Shown piece after piece: positions 25,665 to 34,851 of a stretch of DNA of 64,000 nt. The first letter of the stretch is position 1. The number at the start of each line of letters is the position of its first letter. A program made the position numbers and the translations under genes. The notes beneath the pieces were generated by a model. That model ran no database searches. It saw nothing but the letters and a program-made list of their open reading frames with translations, and was not told the DNA's origin. The DNA is taken from contig NZ_CP034142.1 of assembly GCF_003994855.1 (NCBI RefSeq), positions 1,798,001 to 1,862,000 of the forward strand, given 5' to 3'. This DNA is from Marinobacter sp. NP-4(2019) (GTDB lineage Bacteria; Pseudomonadota; Gammaproteobacteria; Pseudomonadales; Oleiphilaceae).

Positions 25665-27455
25665 ATGACTGATACAAAGAAACCGCTGGGGATTACGGAC
25701 GTTGTCCTGCGTGACGCCCACCAGTCCCTGCTCGCCACCCGTATGCGGCTTGACGACATGCTGCCCATTGCCGAGAAACTCGACAAAGTCGGTTTCTGGT
25801 CTCTGGAATCCTGGGGTGGAGCTACCTTCGACTCCTGCATCCGTTACCTGGGCGAAGACCCTTGGGAGCGTATCCGCGAACTGAAAAAAGCCATGCCCAA
25901 CACGCAGCAGCAAATGTTGCTACGTGGTCAGAACCTGTTGGGTTACCGTCATTATGCAGACGATGTGGTAGAGCGGTTTGTTGACCGTGCCGCCGAGAAC
26001 GGCGTGGACGTGTTCCGGATTTTCGACGCGATGAACGACCCGCGTAACCTGGAAACTGCCATCAAGGCCGTTCGCAAGACCGGCAAGCACGCACAGGGCA
26101 CTATTTCCTATACCACCAGCCCCGTGCACACCATTGATATGTGGGTAGAGCTGGCGAAGGAAGTCGCAGACATGGGCGCGGACTCCATTGCCATCAAGGA
26201 CATGGCTGGTATTCTCAAGCCTTACGTGGCCTTTGATCTGGTGAGCCGCCTGAAGAAAGAGCTGGACATCCCGATTCACATGCAGTGCCACGCGACGACC
26301 GGAATGTCTACCGCCACCGCCATCAAGGCAGCGGAAGCCGGTATCGATAACGTGGATACGGCCATCTCTTCAATGAGTATGACCTATGGTCACTCGCCCA
26401 CAGAGGCGGTTGTTGCCATTCTTGAGGGTACAGACCGTGACACCGGCCTTGACCTGAACCTACTGGAAGAAATCGCCAGTTACTTCCGCGAAGTTCGTAA
26501 GAAATACGCGAAGTTTGAAGGCAGCCTCCGGGGCACCGATTCCCGCATTCTGATTGCTCAGGTGCCCGGTGGCATGCTGACCAACATGGAAAACCAGCTG
26601 CGAGAGCAGAACGCGAGCGATAGGTTCGATGAAGTTCTGGCCGAGATCCCCAAGGTCCGCGAAGACCTGGGTTACATCCCGCTGGTAACACCGACTTCCC
26701 AGATCGTAGGTACCCAGGCGGTACTGAACGTTCTGACTGGTGAGCGTTACAAGTCTATCTCCAAGGAAACATCGGCCATCCTGAAGGGCGAGTACGGTTC
26801 CGCGCCGGCTCCGTTCAACAAGGAACTGCAGGAGCGGGTCCTGGATGGTAAAGAGCCGATTACCTGCCGTCCTGCCGATCTGCTTGAGCCGGAAATGGAC
26901 AAGCTGACCGACGAGCTGAAGAAGCTCGCGGACGAGAAGGGCATCAAGCTTGCGGACAACGTTGTTGACGACGTGCTGACCTACGCCCTGTTCCCGCAGA
27001 TTGGCCTCAAGTTCCTGGAAAACCGGGGCAACCCGGATGCGTTTGAGCCAGTTCCGACTGCGGAAGATGCTGCACCCGCGAAGAAGGCCGGTGGACCCGA
27101 GACCTACACTGTCGAAGTTAACGGCAAGAAGTTTGTTGTTGCTGTTTCCGAAGGCGGTGAAATTACCCAGATCCAGGGCGAAGGCGGTGCTGCTTCCGCA
27201 CCAGCAACTTCGTCTGCTGCACCGGCGCCTGCCGCGGGTGAGGGTGAACCGGTTGTTGCGCCGCTGGGCGGAAATATCTTCAAGGTCCTGGTATCTCCGG
27301 GTGACGTCGTTGAAGAAGGCGATGTGCTGATCATCCTGGAAGCCATGAAGATGGAAACCGAAGTTCGTGCACCGAAGGGCGGTACCATCGGTGAAGTTTT
27401 CATCAAGGTCGGTGATGCCGTATCCCCTGATGATGAAATGCTGACAATCGCATAA
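25665..27455 (+). CDS. oadA: Oxaloacetate decarboxylase alpha chain (biotin carboxyl carrier)
   Basis: Transfers the carboxyl group of oxaloacetate to biotin, giving pyruvate, at the cytoplasmic face. The 596-residue chain has an HMG-CoA-lyase-like carboxyltransferase barrel (DVVLRDAHQSLLATRM, FRIFDAMND, the metal-binding HMQCHATTGMS). A central domain follows, then an Ala/Pro-rich linker (about residues 508-525) and a C-terminal biotinyl domain with the biotin-attachment Lys in EAMKMETEV. The ATG at 25665 gives MTDTKKPLG; the frame open upstream belongs to the oadG region. Confidence 0.96.
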   Translation: MTDTKKPLGITDVVLRDAHQSLLATRMRLDDMLPIAEKLDKVGFWSLESWGGATFDSCIRYLGEDPWERIRELKKAMPNTQQQMLLRGQNLLGYRHYADDVVERFVDRAAENGVDVFRIFDAMNDPRNLETAIKAVRKTGKHAQGTISYTTSPVHTIDMWVELAKEVADMGADSIAIKDMAGILKPYVAFDLVSRLKKELDIPIHMQCHATTGMSTATAIKAAEAGIDNVDTAISSMSMTYGHSPTEAVVAILEGTDRDTGLDLNLLEEIASYFREVRKKYAKFEGSLRGTDSRILIAQVPGGMLTNMENQLREQNASDRFDEVLAEIPKVREDLGYIPLVTPTSQIVGTQAVLNVLTGERYKSISKETSAILKGEYGSAPAPFNKELQERVLDGKEPITCRPADLLEPEMDKLTDELKKLADEKGIKLADNVVDDVLTYALFPQIGLKFLENRGNPDAFEPVPTAEDAAPAKKAGGPETYTVEVNGKKFVVAVSEGGEITQIQGEGGAASAPATSSAAPAPAAGEGEPVVAPLGGNIFKVLVSPGDVVEEGDVLIILEAMKMETEVRAPKGGTIGEVFIKVGDAVSPDDEMLTIA

Positions 27456-27468
27456 GGGCCAGCATTCC

Positions 27469-28803
27469 ATGGAAAAATTAATGACGCTCTGGACAGGCAG
27501 TGGTCTGTTCAATATAGAGATTGGTCAGGTGGTGATGATTGCCATCGGCCTTCTTCTGCTGTTCCTTGCGATTCGCAAGGGCTTTGAGCCGCTGCTGCTG
27601 GTACCCATTGGGTTCGGCGGTATTCTGGCGAATATTCCGGAGGCAGGGCTTGCCCTGACTGCGGCGGAAAATGCAATCCACTTTGCTCTGAAGAACGATG
27701 CAACGCAGGTTCTGGCCGCGCTGGCCGCGCCGCTGGATGTGGCTTATCAGGCTGGCCAGGCAGTAACACCTGAGCTGAAAGAAGCCTTCAAGGTTGCAGT
27801 TAAAGAGGCCAGCTACTCCGAAATGGCGATGGCAAACTCCCTCGCGCAGGATTTCGGTTATGGCAATGGCATGCTGTATAACTTCTACTCTGTGGTTATT
27901 GGCAGCACCATCGGGCCTCTGCTGATCTTCATGGGCGTGGGTGCGATGACCGATTTTGGTCCTCTGCTTGCCAACCCCAAGACCCTGCTGCTGGGTGCTG
28001 CCGCTCAGTTCGGTATCTTCGGTACTGTCATTGGTGCGGCGCTGCTGGACTGGACGGGTGTATTGGAATTCAACATCCTTGAAGCGGCTGCCATCGGTAT
28101 CATTGGTGGTGCGGATGGTCCGACGTCCATTTACGTGTCCAGTGTTCTGGCTCCGCATCTTCTGGGTGCTATCGCAGTCTCTGCCTACGCCTATATGGCT
28201 CTGGTACCGATGATTCAGCCGCCGATCATGAAGGCGCTGACCAGTCATAAAGAGCGGGCCATTAAAATGTCCCAACTGCGTCCGGTGAGCAAGAAAGAGA
28301 AGATCATCTTCCCGCTGGTGGTATTGATTGCAGTGGTACTGTTCCTGCCGGATGCGGCGCCTCTGTTGGGTATGTTCTGCTTCGGTAACCTGATGCGTGA
28401 GTGTGGTGTGGTTGAGCGTCTGAGTGACACAGCCCAGAACGCACTGATCAACATTGTGACCATTTTCCTGGGGCTGTCTGTTGGCTCCAAGCTGATGGCG
28501 GACAAGTTCCTGGACGGCCAGACTCTGGGTATCCTCGGACTGGGCATTGTAGCCTTCGGTGTTGGTACCGCTTCGGGTATCCTGATGGCGAAGCTGATGA
28601 ACAAGCTGAGCAAGGAGCAGATCAACCCGTTGATCGGTTCTGCCGGTGTATCTGCGGTGCCGATGGCGGCGCGGGTATCCAACAAAGTAGGCCTTGAAGC
28701 TAACCCGCAGAACTTCCTGCTGATGCACGCCATGGGTCCGAACGTGGCTGGTGTTATCGGCTCTGCGGTTGCTGCCGGTGTGATGATCAAGCTTCTGGGC
28801 TGA
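27469..28803 (+). CDS. oadB: Oxaloacetate decarboxylase beta chain (sodium channel subunit)
   Basis: The integral membrane subunit that decarboxylates carboxybiotin and exports sodium ions. The 444-residue protein is almost entirely hydrophobic helices. It contains the family landmarks GADGPTSIYVSS, GNLMRECGVVERLSDTAQNALINI (with the conserved Asp and Asn/Ser positions of the ion path) and GSAGVSAVPMAARVSN. The ATG lies 13 bases after the oadA stop. The complex couples oxaloacetate decarboxylation to a sodium gradient, in keeping with a marine organism. Confidence 0.96.
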   Translation: MEKLMTLWTGSGLFNIEIGQVVMIAIGLLLLFLAIRKGFEPLLLVPIGFGGILANIPEAGLALTAAENAIHFALKNDATQVLAALAAPLDVAYQAGQAVTPELKEAFKVAVKEASYSEMAMANSLAQDFGYGNGMLYNFYSVVIGSTIGPLLIFMGVGAMTDFGPLLANPKTLLLGAAAQFGIFGTVIGAALLDWTGVLEFNILEAAAIGIIGGADGPTSIYVSSVLAPHLLGAIAVSAYAYMALVPMIQPPIMKALTSHKERAIKMSQLRPVSKKEKIIFPLVVLIAVVLFLPDAAPLLGMFCFGNLMRECGVVERLSDTAQNALINIVTIFLGLSVGSKLMADKFLDGQTLGILGLGIVAFGVGTASGILMAKLMNKLSKEQINPLIGSAGVSAVPMAARVSNKVGLEANPQNFLLMHAMGPNVAGVIGSAVAAGVMIKLLG

Positions 28804-28822
28804 TCTCACGCTTTCAGTACCG

Positions 28823-28864
28823 AAAACCCCGCCGGGCTTTTGCCTAAGCGGGGTTTTCTTTTTT
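28823..28864 (+). terminator. Rho-independent terminator of oadGAB
   Basis: AAAACCCCGC pairs with GCGGGGTTTT across a 15-base loop and is followed by a T run. Confidence 0.92.
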
Positions 28865-28891
28865 GTAAGACCGAAAATTCGGAGTTTGAGC

Positions 28892-28994
28892 CAGTGTAGG
28901 GCCGCCTTTCAGGAAACGCTACAAGCACATCCATGTGCGCTTGATCTCCGGCCATCCATGGCCTCCGACATTCCTGAAAGGCGGCCCTACACTG
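28892..28994 (+). repeat. T-shaped inverted-repeat element, copy B
   Basis: A perfect 24-base inverted repeat (28892-28915 with 28971-28994, outer end CAGTGTAGGGCC) encloses a 55-base core with hairpins GCACAT-CC-ATGTGC (28925-28938) and GGCCAT-CC-ATGGCC (28950-28963). It lies between convergent oadB and dnaE2, just after the oadB terminator and just before a REP. The arms share no obvious sequence with those of copy A; the core does. Confidence 0.93.
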
Positions 28995-29022
28995 TCTCTT
29001 CAGACTTCTGAGTTGCCCTCCC

Positions 29023-29055
29023 GTAGGTCGGATTAGGCGAAGCCGTAATCCGACA
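29023..29055 (+). repeat. GTAG-type REP hairpin next to the dnaE2 stop
   Basis: GTAGG then TCGGATTA, a GGC-GAA-GCC inner hairpin, TAATCCGA and CA. It ends two bases before the dnaE2 stop codon. Confidence 0.85.
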
Positions 29056-29057
29056 AA

Positions 29058-32000
29058 CTAATGAAAGTCTCTGGAACTGACCGGCAATGAATGGATCAGG
29101 TGACTCAGATCCGAAAGCTTCCCCGCAATCACATGAATAACCTCCCCCTCTCTTTCCAGTACGCCCTTCACATGCAGCAGCCGGGCGGTCAATAACGGTT
29201 TCCGCTGCCGCCGTGCGGTTTCCTGCCAGACAATCACGTTGACATTACCGGTTTCATCCTCAAGGGTCACAAAGGTGACGCCGGAGGCGGTGCCGGGGCG
29301 TTGGCGGCCGGTGACCAGGCCGGCGACCTGGACCGGGATGCCGGCTTTGGTGTCTTTCAGTTGTTCCGAGGTCAGGCAAAACCGGAGATGACCTTGTTCC
29401 CGCAGCAGGGCGAGAGGGTGGCGCTGCAGGGTCAGGCCCTGGCTGGCGTAGTCGGCGAGAACGTTCTGACCTTCCGTGGGTTCCGGCAGTTGGTCGCAGG
29501 TGTCCGGTGTGTAGTCTTCGTTGTCTTCGGCGGCAAAGAGTGCGGCCGGTTGCTCGTGGCCCAGCAATTGCCAGTAAGCCTGGTGACGGTTGGCGGTGAA
29601 GTCCGGCATGGCGTTGGCCCGTGCCAGGAGTTCCATGTCCCGTTGGCTGAGATCGGCCAGGCGGCGGAGTTCGTTGCTGGAGTGGTACCCCAGGGCAGGC
29701 CGGTTCTGGCAGAGGCGTTCGGCACCGCTGGCGGACAGGCCCTGTATCAGTCGTAACCCCAGTCGGAGGTGGCGTTCGGGGCCTTCCAGGATGTGCTCCC
29801 ATCGGCTGTGGTTCACATCCGCCGGTAATACGGTGACGTTGTGGCGGCGGGCATCCTGGACCAGCTGCGACGGGGAATAGAACCCCATGGGCTGGCTGTT
29901 GAGCAGGGCGCAGTAAAAGGCCGCCGGGTAGTGGCGTTTGATCCAGGCGGACACGTAAGCCAGCAGGGCGAAGCTGGCGGAGTGGGATTCCGGGAAGCCG
30001 TAGCCAGCAAAACCGCAAATCTGTTGGTACAGCCGCTCGGCAAAATCCGCTTCGTAGCCCCGTGCCCGCATGCCGTTGATGAGTTTGTCATGAAACGGGC
30101 TGAGGTCGCCGCCGGATTTCCAGGCGGCCATGGCACGGCGGAGCCGGTCGGCCTCGCCGGCGGTAAAACCGGCGGCCACCATAGCGAGCTTGATGGCCTG
30201 TTCCTGGAAAATTGGCACACCCAGCGTGCGTTCCAGCACGCTCTGTATTTCGGCGTTTGGGTAATCCTCCACCGGTTCCAGGCCGTGCTTGCGGCGCAGG
30301 TATGGGCGCACCATATCTCCCTGTATGGGGCCGGGGCGAACGATGGCGACTTCGATCACCAGGTCGTAGAAACACTCCGGTTTCAGTTTTGGCAGCATGT
30401 TGATCTGGGCGCGGGATTCCACCTGGAAAACGCCGATGCTGTCTCCTTGTTGGAGCATGTCATAGGTTAGGGGGTCGTCTGCGGGAATGTCGGGCATGGC
30501 AAACGGTTGTCCGCGCTCTTCACTGATCAGTTCCAGAGCCCTGCGGATGGCGGAGAGCATGCCCAGGGCGAGTATGTCGACCTTCATGAGTCCCAGGCTT
30601 TCCAGGTCATCCTTGTCCCACTGGATCACCGTGCGGTCGGTCATGGCGGCGTTCTCCACCGGGACCAGTTCCGCCAGGGGGCCGGCACTGATGACAAAGC
30701 CACCCACATGCTGCGAGAGGTGGCGGGGAAAACCCAGCAGCGTATTGACCAGGGTAAAGAACTGGTCAGCCACCCGGGGATTGCGGGTCAGACGCTTGTC
30801 CAGGATCTGGTGTCGCCAGTTGGTGTTGCTGTCCCGCCAGTCAATGCCTTCCAGCAGTTGTTCCACCAGGGCCGGATCGAACCCGAGGGCTTTGCCGACA
30901 TCGCGGATGGCGCTTTTGGGACGATAGCGGATGACGGTGGCGGCCAGGGCGGCCCGCTCCCGGGTATAGCGCCGGTAGATGTACTGGATCACTTCTTCCC
31001 GCCGTTCGTGTTCAAAGTCCACATCGATGTCGGGCGGCTCGCCCCGATCTTTGGAGATAAAGCGTTCAAACAGTAACTCGCTGTGGGCGGGGTCGACTTC
31101 GGTGATGCCCAGGCAGTAGCAGACGGCCGAGTTGGCGGCGGAGCCCCGCCCCTGGCAAAGGATGCCCTGTTGGCGGGCAAAGGCCACGATGTCGTGGATG
31201 GTCAGGAAGTAATGCTCATAACGCATCTCTGCGATCAGCGCCAGTTCCTTACGAACCAGGGCCTGGACGTCCAGCGGCGTGCCTTCGGGGTAGCGACGGC
31301 GCTCCCCCTGCCGGGTCAGTGCCTGCAGGTATGAGGCGGGGGTTTCTCCTTCAGGGACCAGATCCCCGGGGTATTCGTAGCGCAGGCTGCCAGGCTCGAA
31401 GCTGCACTGGTCGGCAATGGTCAGGCTTTCCCTGAGCCAGTGTTCGGGGAACAGTCGCTTCAGCACCGGCAGTGGTCTCAGGTAGCGCTCGCCATTCTGG
31501 AACAGGTGATGGCCGGCGTTCTCCAGTGAGGTGTGGTGGCGCAGGGCGGTGAGTACGTCCTGCAGGGGCTGGCGCTCACGGCAGTGCATGTGGACCTGTC
31601 CGGTGGCGGTAATCGGGCAGTGCAGTTCGGTGGCGAGCTGACGCACCCGGGCCAGGTGTTGCTCCTCGCCGGATTCCAGGGTGCGGGCTGCGGCCAGCCA
31701 CAGGCGATGCTTGAACAGCGGATGTAGCCACTGGCCACAGGCCAGGGCGTCGTCGTAAACGGTGCAGGCAGATGAGGGGGGTAACCACAGGCACAGGCAA
31801 TCGTCCAGGGTGTGATTTTCGATGTCTTGGCAGAATAGCTGATACTGGCCTTTCTCCGCCCGCCGGCGCCCCGTTGTGATCAGTTGGCATAACTGGCCAT
31901 AGCCGGTGCGGGTGCGGGCCAGCAGGATAAAGCGCGGAGTGGCGCCGTTGGCCGGTGCGTCGCTCAGTTCAAACCAACTGCCGGTAATCAGCTTGACCGG

Positions 32001-32171
32001 GCTGTCTTTCAGGGCCGCCCAGGCCCGTGGGATACCGGCAACCGAACAGGCATCGGTGATCGCCAGGGCGTGATAACCCAGTTCCGCCGCCTGCTCCGCC
32101 AACTCATGAGGGTGCGATGCGCCTGTCAGGAAAGTGAAATTGCTCAGGCAATGGAGTTCGGCGTAGGACAT
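29058..32171 (-). CDS. dnaE2: Error-prone DNA polymerase DnaE2 (ImuC)
   Basis: The catalytic C-family polymerase of the damage-induced mutasome, thought to bypass lesions together with ImuA and ImuB. The 1037-residue protein has an N-terminal PHP domain (YAELHCLSNFTFLTGASHPHEL), the polymerase active-site motif PDIDVDFEHERREE with catalytic Asp381 and Asp383, helix-hairpin-helix and fingers regions, and a C-terminal OB fold (VAGLVTGRQRPGTASGVTFVTLED). It lacks the clamp and tau extensions of DnaE1, as expected. The ATG at 32171 gives MSYAELHCLS; the open frame beyond lies inside imuB. Last gene of imuA-imuB-dnaE2. Confidence 0.96.
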   Translation of the reverse strand: MSYAELHCLSNFTFLTGASHPHELAEQAAELGYHALAITDACSVAGIPRAWAALKDSPVKLITGSWFELSDAPANGATPRFILLARTRTGYGQLCQLITTGRRRAEKGQYQLFCQDIENHTLDDCLCLWLPPSSACTVYDDALACGQWLHPLFKHRLWLAAARTLESGEEQHLARVRQLATELHCPITATGQVHMHCRERQPLQDVLTALRHHTSLENAGHHLFQNGERYLRPLPVLKRLFPEHWLRESLTIADQCSFEPGSLRYEYPGDLVPEGETPASYLQALTRQGERRRYPEGTPLDVQALVRKELALIAEMRYEHYFLTIHDIVAFARQQGILCQGRGSAANSAVCYCLGITEVDPAHSELLFERFISKDRGEPPDIDVDFEHERREEVIQYIYRRYTRERAALAATVIRYRPKSAIRDVGKALGFDPALVEQLLEGIDWRDSNTNWRHQILDKRLTRNPRVADQFFTLVNTLLGFPRHLSQHVGGFVISAGPLAELVPVENAAMTDRTVIQWDKDDLESLGLMKVDILALGMLSAIRRALELISEERGQPFAMPDIPADDPLTYDMLQQGDSIGVFQVESRAQINMLPKLKPECFYDLVIEVAIVRPGPIQGDMVRPYLRRKHGLEPVEDYPNAEIQSVLERTLGVPIFQEQAIKLAMVAAGFTAGEADRLRRAMAAWKSGGDLSPFHDKLINGMRARGYEADFAERLYQQICGFAGYGFPESHSASFALLAYVSAWIKRHYPAAFYCALLNSQPMGFYSPSQLVQDARRHNVTVLPADVNHSRWEHILEGPERHLRLGLRLIQGLSASGAERLCQNRPALGYHSSNELRRLADLSQRDMELLARANAMPDFTANRHQAYWQLLGHEQPAALFAAEDNEDYTPDTCDQLPEPTEGQNVLADYASQGLTLQRHPLALLREQGHLRFCLTSEQLKDTKAGIPVQVAGLVTGRQRPGTASGVTFVTLEDETGNVNVIVWQETARRQRKPLLTARLLHVKGVLEREGEVIHVIAGKLSDLSHLIHSLPVSSRDFH

Positions 32172-32176
32172 GGTTG

Positions 32177-33625
32177 TTACCCAAACCAGCCGTGTACGAA
32201 CCAGCCATCCCGCACATCCCGGAATACCCAGGCCAGTTGACCACTGGCCAGTTGGGCAATGTAGTAATCCCGGTGAACCCGTTGTCCATCCCACCAGCCA
32301 CCGCTGATGCGTTCCGGGCCGGAAAACCAGGCGTTGGGTGTTTCCTGCAGGGGGTATGGGCTTTGCAGTAACCACAAAGGCCGATGGGGCCGGCCACTTT
32401 CCTCTGTGCCGGTGGTGCACGCCCGGCGCGAAAGGCTTGCCGTGGTCCAGGCATGTTCCGGGCGATGGTCTGCCCGGGGCGACAGTTGCTGCAGGGCATC
32501 TTCCCCCAGCCGGGCCTGCAGGCGGCTGATCAGGGTATGCCAGGCTTCGTTCGAGTTCGGAGTTTCTCCCAGTAGATCGTTACTGTGACTCGCATCCCGT
32601 CTCAGGAAGCGACGTACCGAAAGCACGAGGGAGGTAACGGGTGCTTTCAGCGGGTGCTGTTCAAAACGTATACGGAGTAACTCCAGAAACGCTTCGGCCC
32701 GATGTTCCGCTCCCGAAGTGCGAATTCGCAGACGCGTGGGTTCGTGATGGCGGTGGTTCAGTACCAACTGCAGGCTGTCGGTATCCTGTTGGCGCCAGCA
32801 CAGATCCTCTTCCAGCTCTCCCAGTATGCGGTGCAGGGGAAACAGCAACCCTTGGGAGTGCTCTATGTCCTGGGCAAAATCCGCCTGCTGGTGGAAGTGA
32901 TGAGGGGGGCGCCAGGGTTGTTGTGGGTCTGGCCGGGTGCCCTGGATTCTCTGTAGGTAGGCGAGGGTGTCCGATGATAGCCGGTGAGCGAGCTCCCTGG
33001 CTGGCAACTGCATGACTTCTCCCAGTCGGGTCAGTCCCAGCCGCTGCAGCCGGGTGAGGGTGCGGTCGTCAAGCTCCACGGCTGTCAGTGGCAGACAGGA
33101 CAGTTGTTGTGTCATTTGCTCCCGGTTAGTGGTGCATTGGCCCTGACCAGCGCGGGCGCACAAGCGGGCGGCCAGGGGAGTGTGTCCGGTGGCCATCCAG
33201 GCGGTTAACTGTCTTTGTGACAGTGCCTGTTCGAACGTTTGCCGGATGGCGGTCAGGCCGCCGTACAGTTTCTGCAGGCTGCCTGCTTCCACCAGCAATC
33301 CGTCCGGTGGGTAGAGAGTGATGTTGGCGGCATGGCGATACAGCCAGCGGGCCTGTTCTGCCAGAATCTGCTGTTCCCGGCTGGTGTCCGCACGGGCAAT
33401 AGCCAGCTCCGGTACCAGGCTGATGGCGGTTTTCAGGGCCATGCCGGGTTGCACGCCCTGGTCCCGGGCTTCCGGGCAGGCCTGGAGTATTCGTTGACCG
33501 GTTGCTTCCACAACCACCAGCGCTTCTTCTCTACTGTTCGCTCTGCCGCTTTCTCCGCCGCTTCTTCGGGAACGGAGAATATGGTCCAGCAGCAGGTGAG
33601 GAAAATGCAGGTAAACCCAGAGCAT
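32177..33625 (-). CDS. imuB: Mutasome hub protein ImuB (inactive Y-family polymerase)
   Basis: ImuB is a Y-family polymerase relative that in studied bacteria bridges the beta clamp, ImuA and DnaE2 rather than synthesising DNA. The 482 residues start MLWVYLHFPHLLLDHIL, where active Y-family enzymes have a catalytic Asp pair (as in DMDCFF); that acidic residue is missing here, consistent with inactivity. Palm and little-finger regions follow (PPDGLLVEAGSLQKLYGG, TPLAARLCARAG, RLQRLGLTRLGEVMQLP). It starts 21 bases after imuA and stops five bases before dnaE2. Confidence 0.94.
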   Translation of the reverse strand: MLWVYLHFPHLLLDHILRSRRSGGESGRANSREEALVVVEATGQRILQACPEARDQGVQPGMALKTAISLVPELAIARADTSREQQILAEQARWLYRHAANITLYPPDGLLVEAGSLQKLYGGLTAIRQTFEQALSQRQLTAWMATGHTPLAARLCARAGQGQCTTNREQMTQQLSCLPLTAVELDDRTLTRLQRLGLTRLGEVMQLPARELAHRLSSDTLAYLQRIQGTRPDPQQPWRPPHHFHQQADFAQDIEHSQGLLFPLHRILGELEEDLCWRQQDTDSLQLVLNHRHHEPTRLRIRTSGAEHRAEAFLELLRIRFEQHPLKAPVTSLVLSVRRFLRRDASHSNDLLGETPNSNEAWHTLISRLQARLGEDALQQLSPRADHRPEHAWTTASLSRRACTTGTEESGRPHRPLWLLQSPYPLQETPNAWFSGPERISGGWWDGQRVHRDYYIAQLASGQLAWVFRDVRDGWFVHGWFG

Positions 33626-33646
33626 GATGACGTGCCTTTGCCTCTG

Positions 33647-34336
33647 TTATAAGCCGGATTGGGGCCAGGGCCCCTGAACTATCCGGCTGGGTTCGGGAAA
33701 TGGCACATGCGTCCGCTGTGACATGGCGAGGGTGCAGCGTTGTCCCGGCCAGCTACCCCTGCGTTTCAACACGTTGATCTGTAAGTCCTGGTGTTTTCCC
33801 GCCTCCAGCTCAAGCCTCAGGGCCGCAGGTGAGCTTTGCCTGGCCAGTTTGCGGCTGAGGAACAGTACGCATACGTTGCTACCGGCCTCGGCGGCCAGTT
33901 GCAGCCGGCGGATATCCCGGGCCGCCAGCCTGCGGGGCCAGGCCAGTACCAGTCCGGTGACGGGGGAGCGCAGGCAGTTTTCCAGGGTCCACAGCAGGTC
34001 ATTGTCATTGTCTGTATGAATCATGACCACCTGATTCAGGTCCACCTCTTCCTGTGCCAAAGCCGGGGCATAGGGCGTGTGTGGCGGGTTCAGCCAGAAC
34101 ACGGTCCTGCCGGCGCAGGTCAGGCGCTGCATCAGCGGCAGTACCAGTTGCAGTTCACCAATTCCGGGGGCATCCAACAGGCATTCACTTAATGCCCCCC
34201 GGGGCCACCCCAGCCCGCCCAGCTGGTTATCCAGCACTGGATAGCCGGTTGGTTCCGCCGGCTGTCTGGTCCGGGTGTGACGATCCCCTTGCCATACACG
34301 GGCGTCCTGCATCAGGGTATTTATAAGTTCGTTCAT
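33647..34336 (-). CDS. imuA: Translesion synthesis-associated protein ImuA
   Basis: ImuA is a RecA/SulA-related accessory protein of the inducible mutagenesis cassette. The 229 residues include the family start YPVLDNQLGGLGWPRGALSECL, a degenerate P-loop region LLDAPGIGELQLVLPLM without the Walker lysine, and SPVTGLVLAWPRRLAARDIRRLQLAAE. The position as first gene of imuA-imuB-dnaE2, directly behind a LexA box, confirms the assignment. Confidence 0.93.
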   Translation of the reverse strand: MNELINTLMQDARVWQGDRHTRTRQPAEPTGYPVLDNQLGGLGWPRGALSECLLDAPGIGELQLVLPLMQRLTCAGRTVFWLNPPHTPYAPALAQEEVDLNQVVMIHTDNDNDLLWTLENCLRSPVTGLVLAWPRRLAARDIRRLQLAAEAGSNVCVLFLSRKLARQSSPAALRLELEAGKHQDLQINVLKRRGSWPGQRCTLAMSQRTHVPFPEPSRIVQGPWPQSGL

Positions 34337-34366
34337 GAGTAGGCTCGTGGCTTGTTTCTTTCGGGA

Positions 34367-34386
34367 TACTGTTTAAATATACAGTA
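34367..34386 (-). promoter_or_regulatory. LexA (SOS) box of the imuA-imuB-dnaE2 operon
   Basis: TACTGTTTAAATATACAGTA is a full gammaproteobacterial LexA site (CTGT-N8-ACAG) with matching flanking T and A, symmetric outward to GAATACTGT-type ends. It lies 30 bases upstream of the imuA start codon, so the cassette should be DNA-damage induced. Confidence 0.93.
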
Positions 34387-34444
34387 TTCCGAAAGGGGGC
34401 GGATTTCAATAGCGGGCTTGATAATGTGGGAGCGGGCACCCACG

Positions 34445-34457
34445 CTTGTAATACAAG
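34445..34457. promoter_or_regulatory. Palindrome upstream of phhB
   Basis: CTTGTA-A-TACAAG is a perfect 13-base inverted repeat 27 bases upstream of the phhB ATG. It could be an operator; no regulator is identifiable. Confidence 0.25.
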
Positions 34458-34484
34458 TCATCAGTCAGGAAGGAAGGGGGAGCC

Positions 34485-34826
34485 ATGAGTTCACTGACCA
34501 CGCAATCCTGCGAAGCCTGTCGTGCGGATGCCCCGAAAATAACCGAAGACGAGAAACAAAGCCTGCTGGGAGAAATTCCGGAGTGGCAAGTCACTGAACT
34601 GAATGGTGAAGAGCAACTGAAACGGGTTTTCAAGTTCAGGAATTTTGCCGAGGCGCTGGCGTTTACCAACAAGGTCGGTGACCTGGCTGAAGCGGAAGGC
34701 CACCACCCTGCCGTCCTGCTGGAATGGGGCAAGGTGACGGTACGGTGGTGGACCCACAAGATCGGTGGTTTGCACCGGAATGACTTCATCATGGCGGCGC
34801 GGACCGATGCCGCCTACGCGGGCTGA
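34485..34826 (+). CDS. phhB: Pterin-4a-carbinolamine dehydratase
   Basis: Dehydrates 4a-hydroxytetrahydropterin, regenerating the pterin cofactor of phenylalanine hydroxylase. The 113-residue product has the family pattern WQVTELNGEEQLKRVFKFRNF and the active-site HHPAVLLEWGKVTVRWWTHKIGGL with its His pair. No phenylalanine hydroxylase gene (phhA) lies in this window. The ribosome site GGAAGGAAGGGGG is unusually strong. Divergent from the SOS cassette. Confidence 0.95.
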   Translation: MSSLTTQSCEACRADAPKITEDEKQSLLGEIPEWQVTELNGEEQLKRVFKFRNFAEALAFTNKVGDLAEAEGHHPAVLLEWGKVTVRWWTHKIGGLHRNDFIMAARTDAAYAG

Positions 34827-34851
34827 TCGGGAACGCTCCGGTCCGTTGTGA

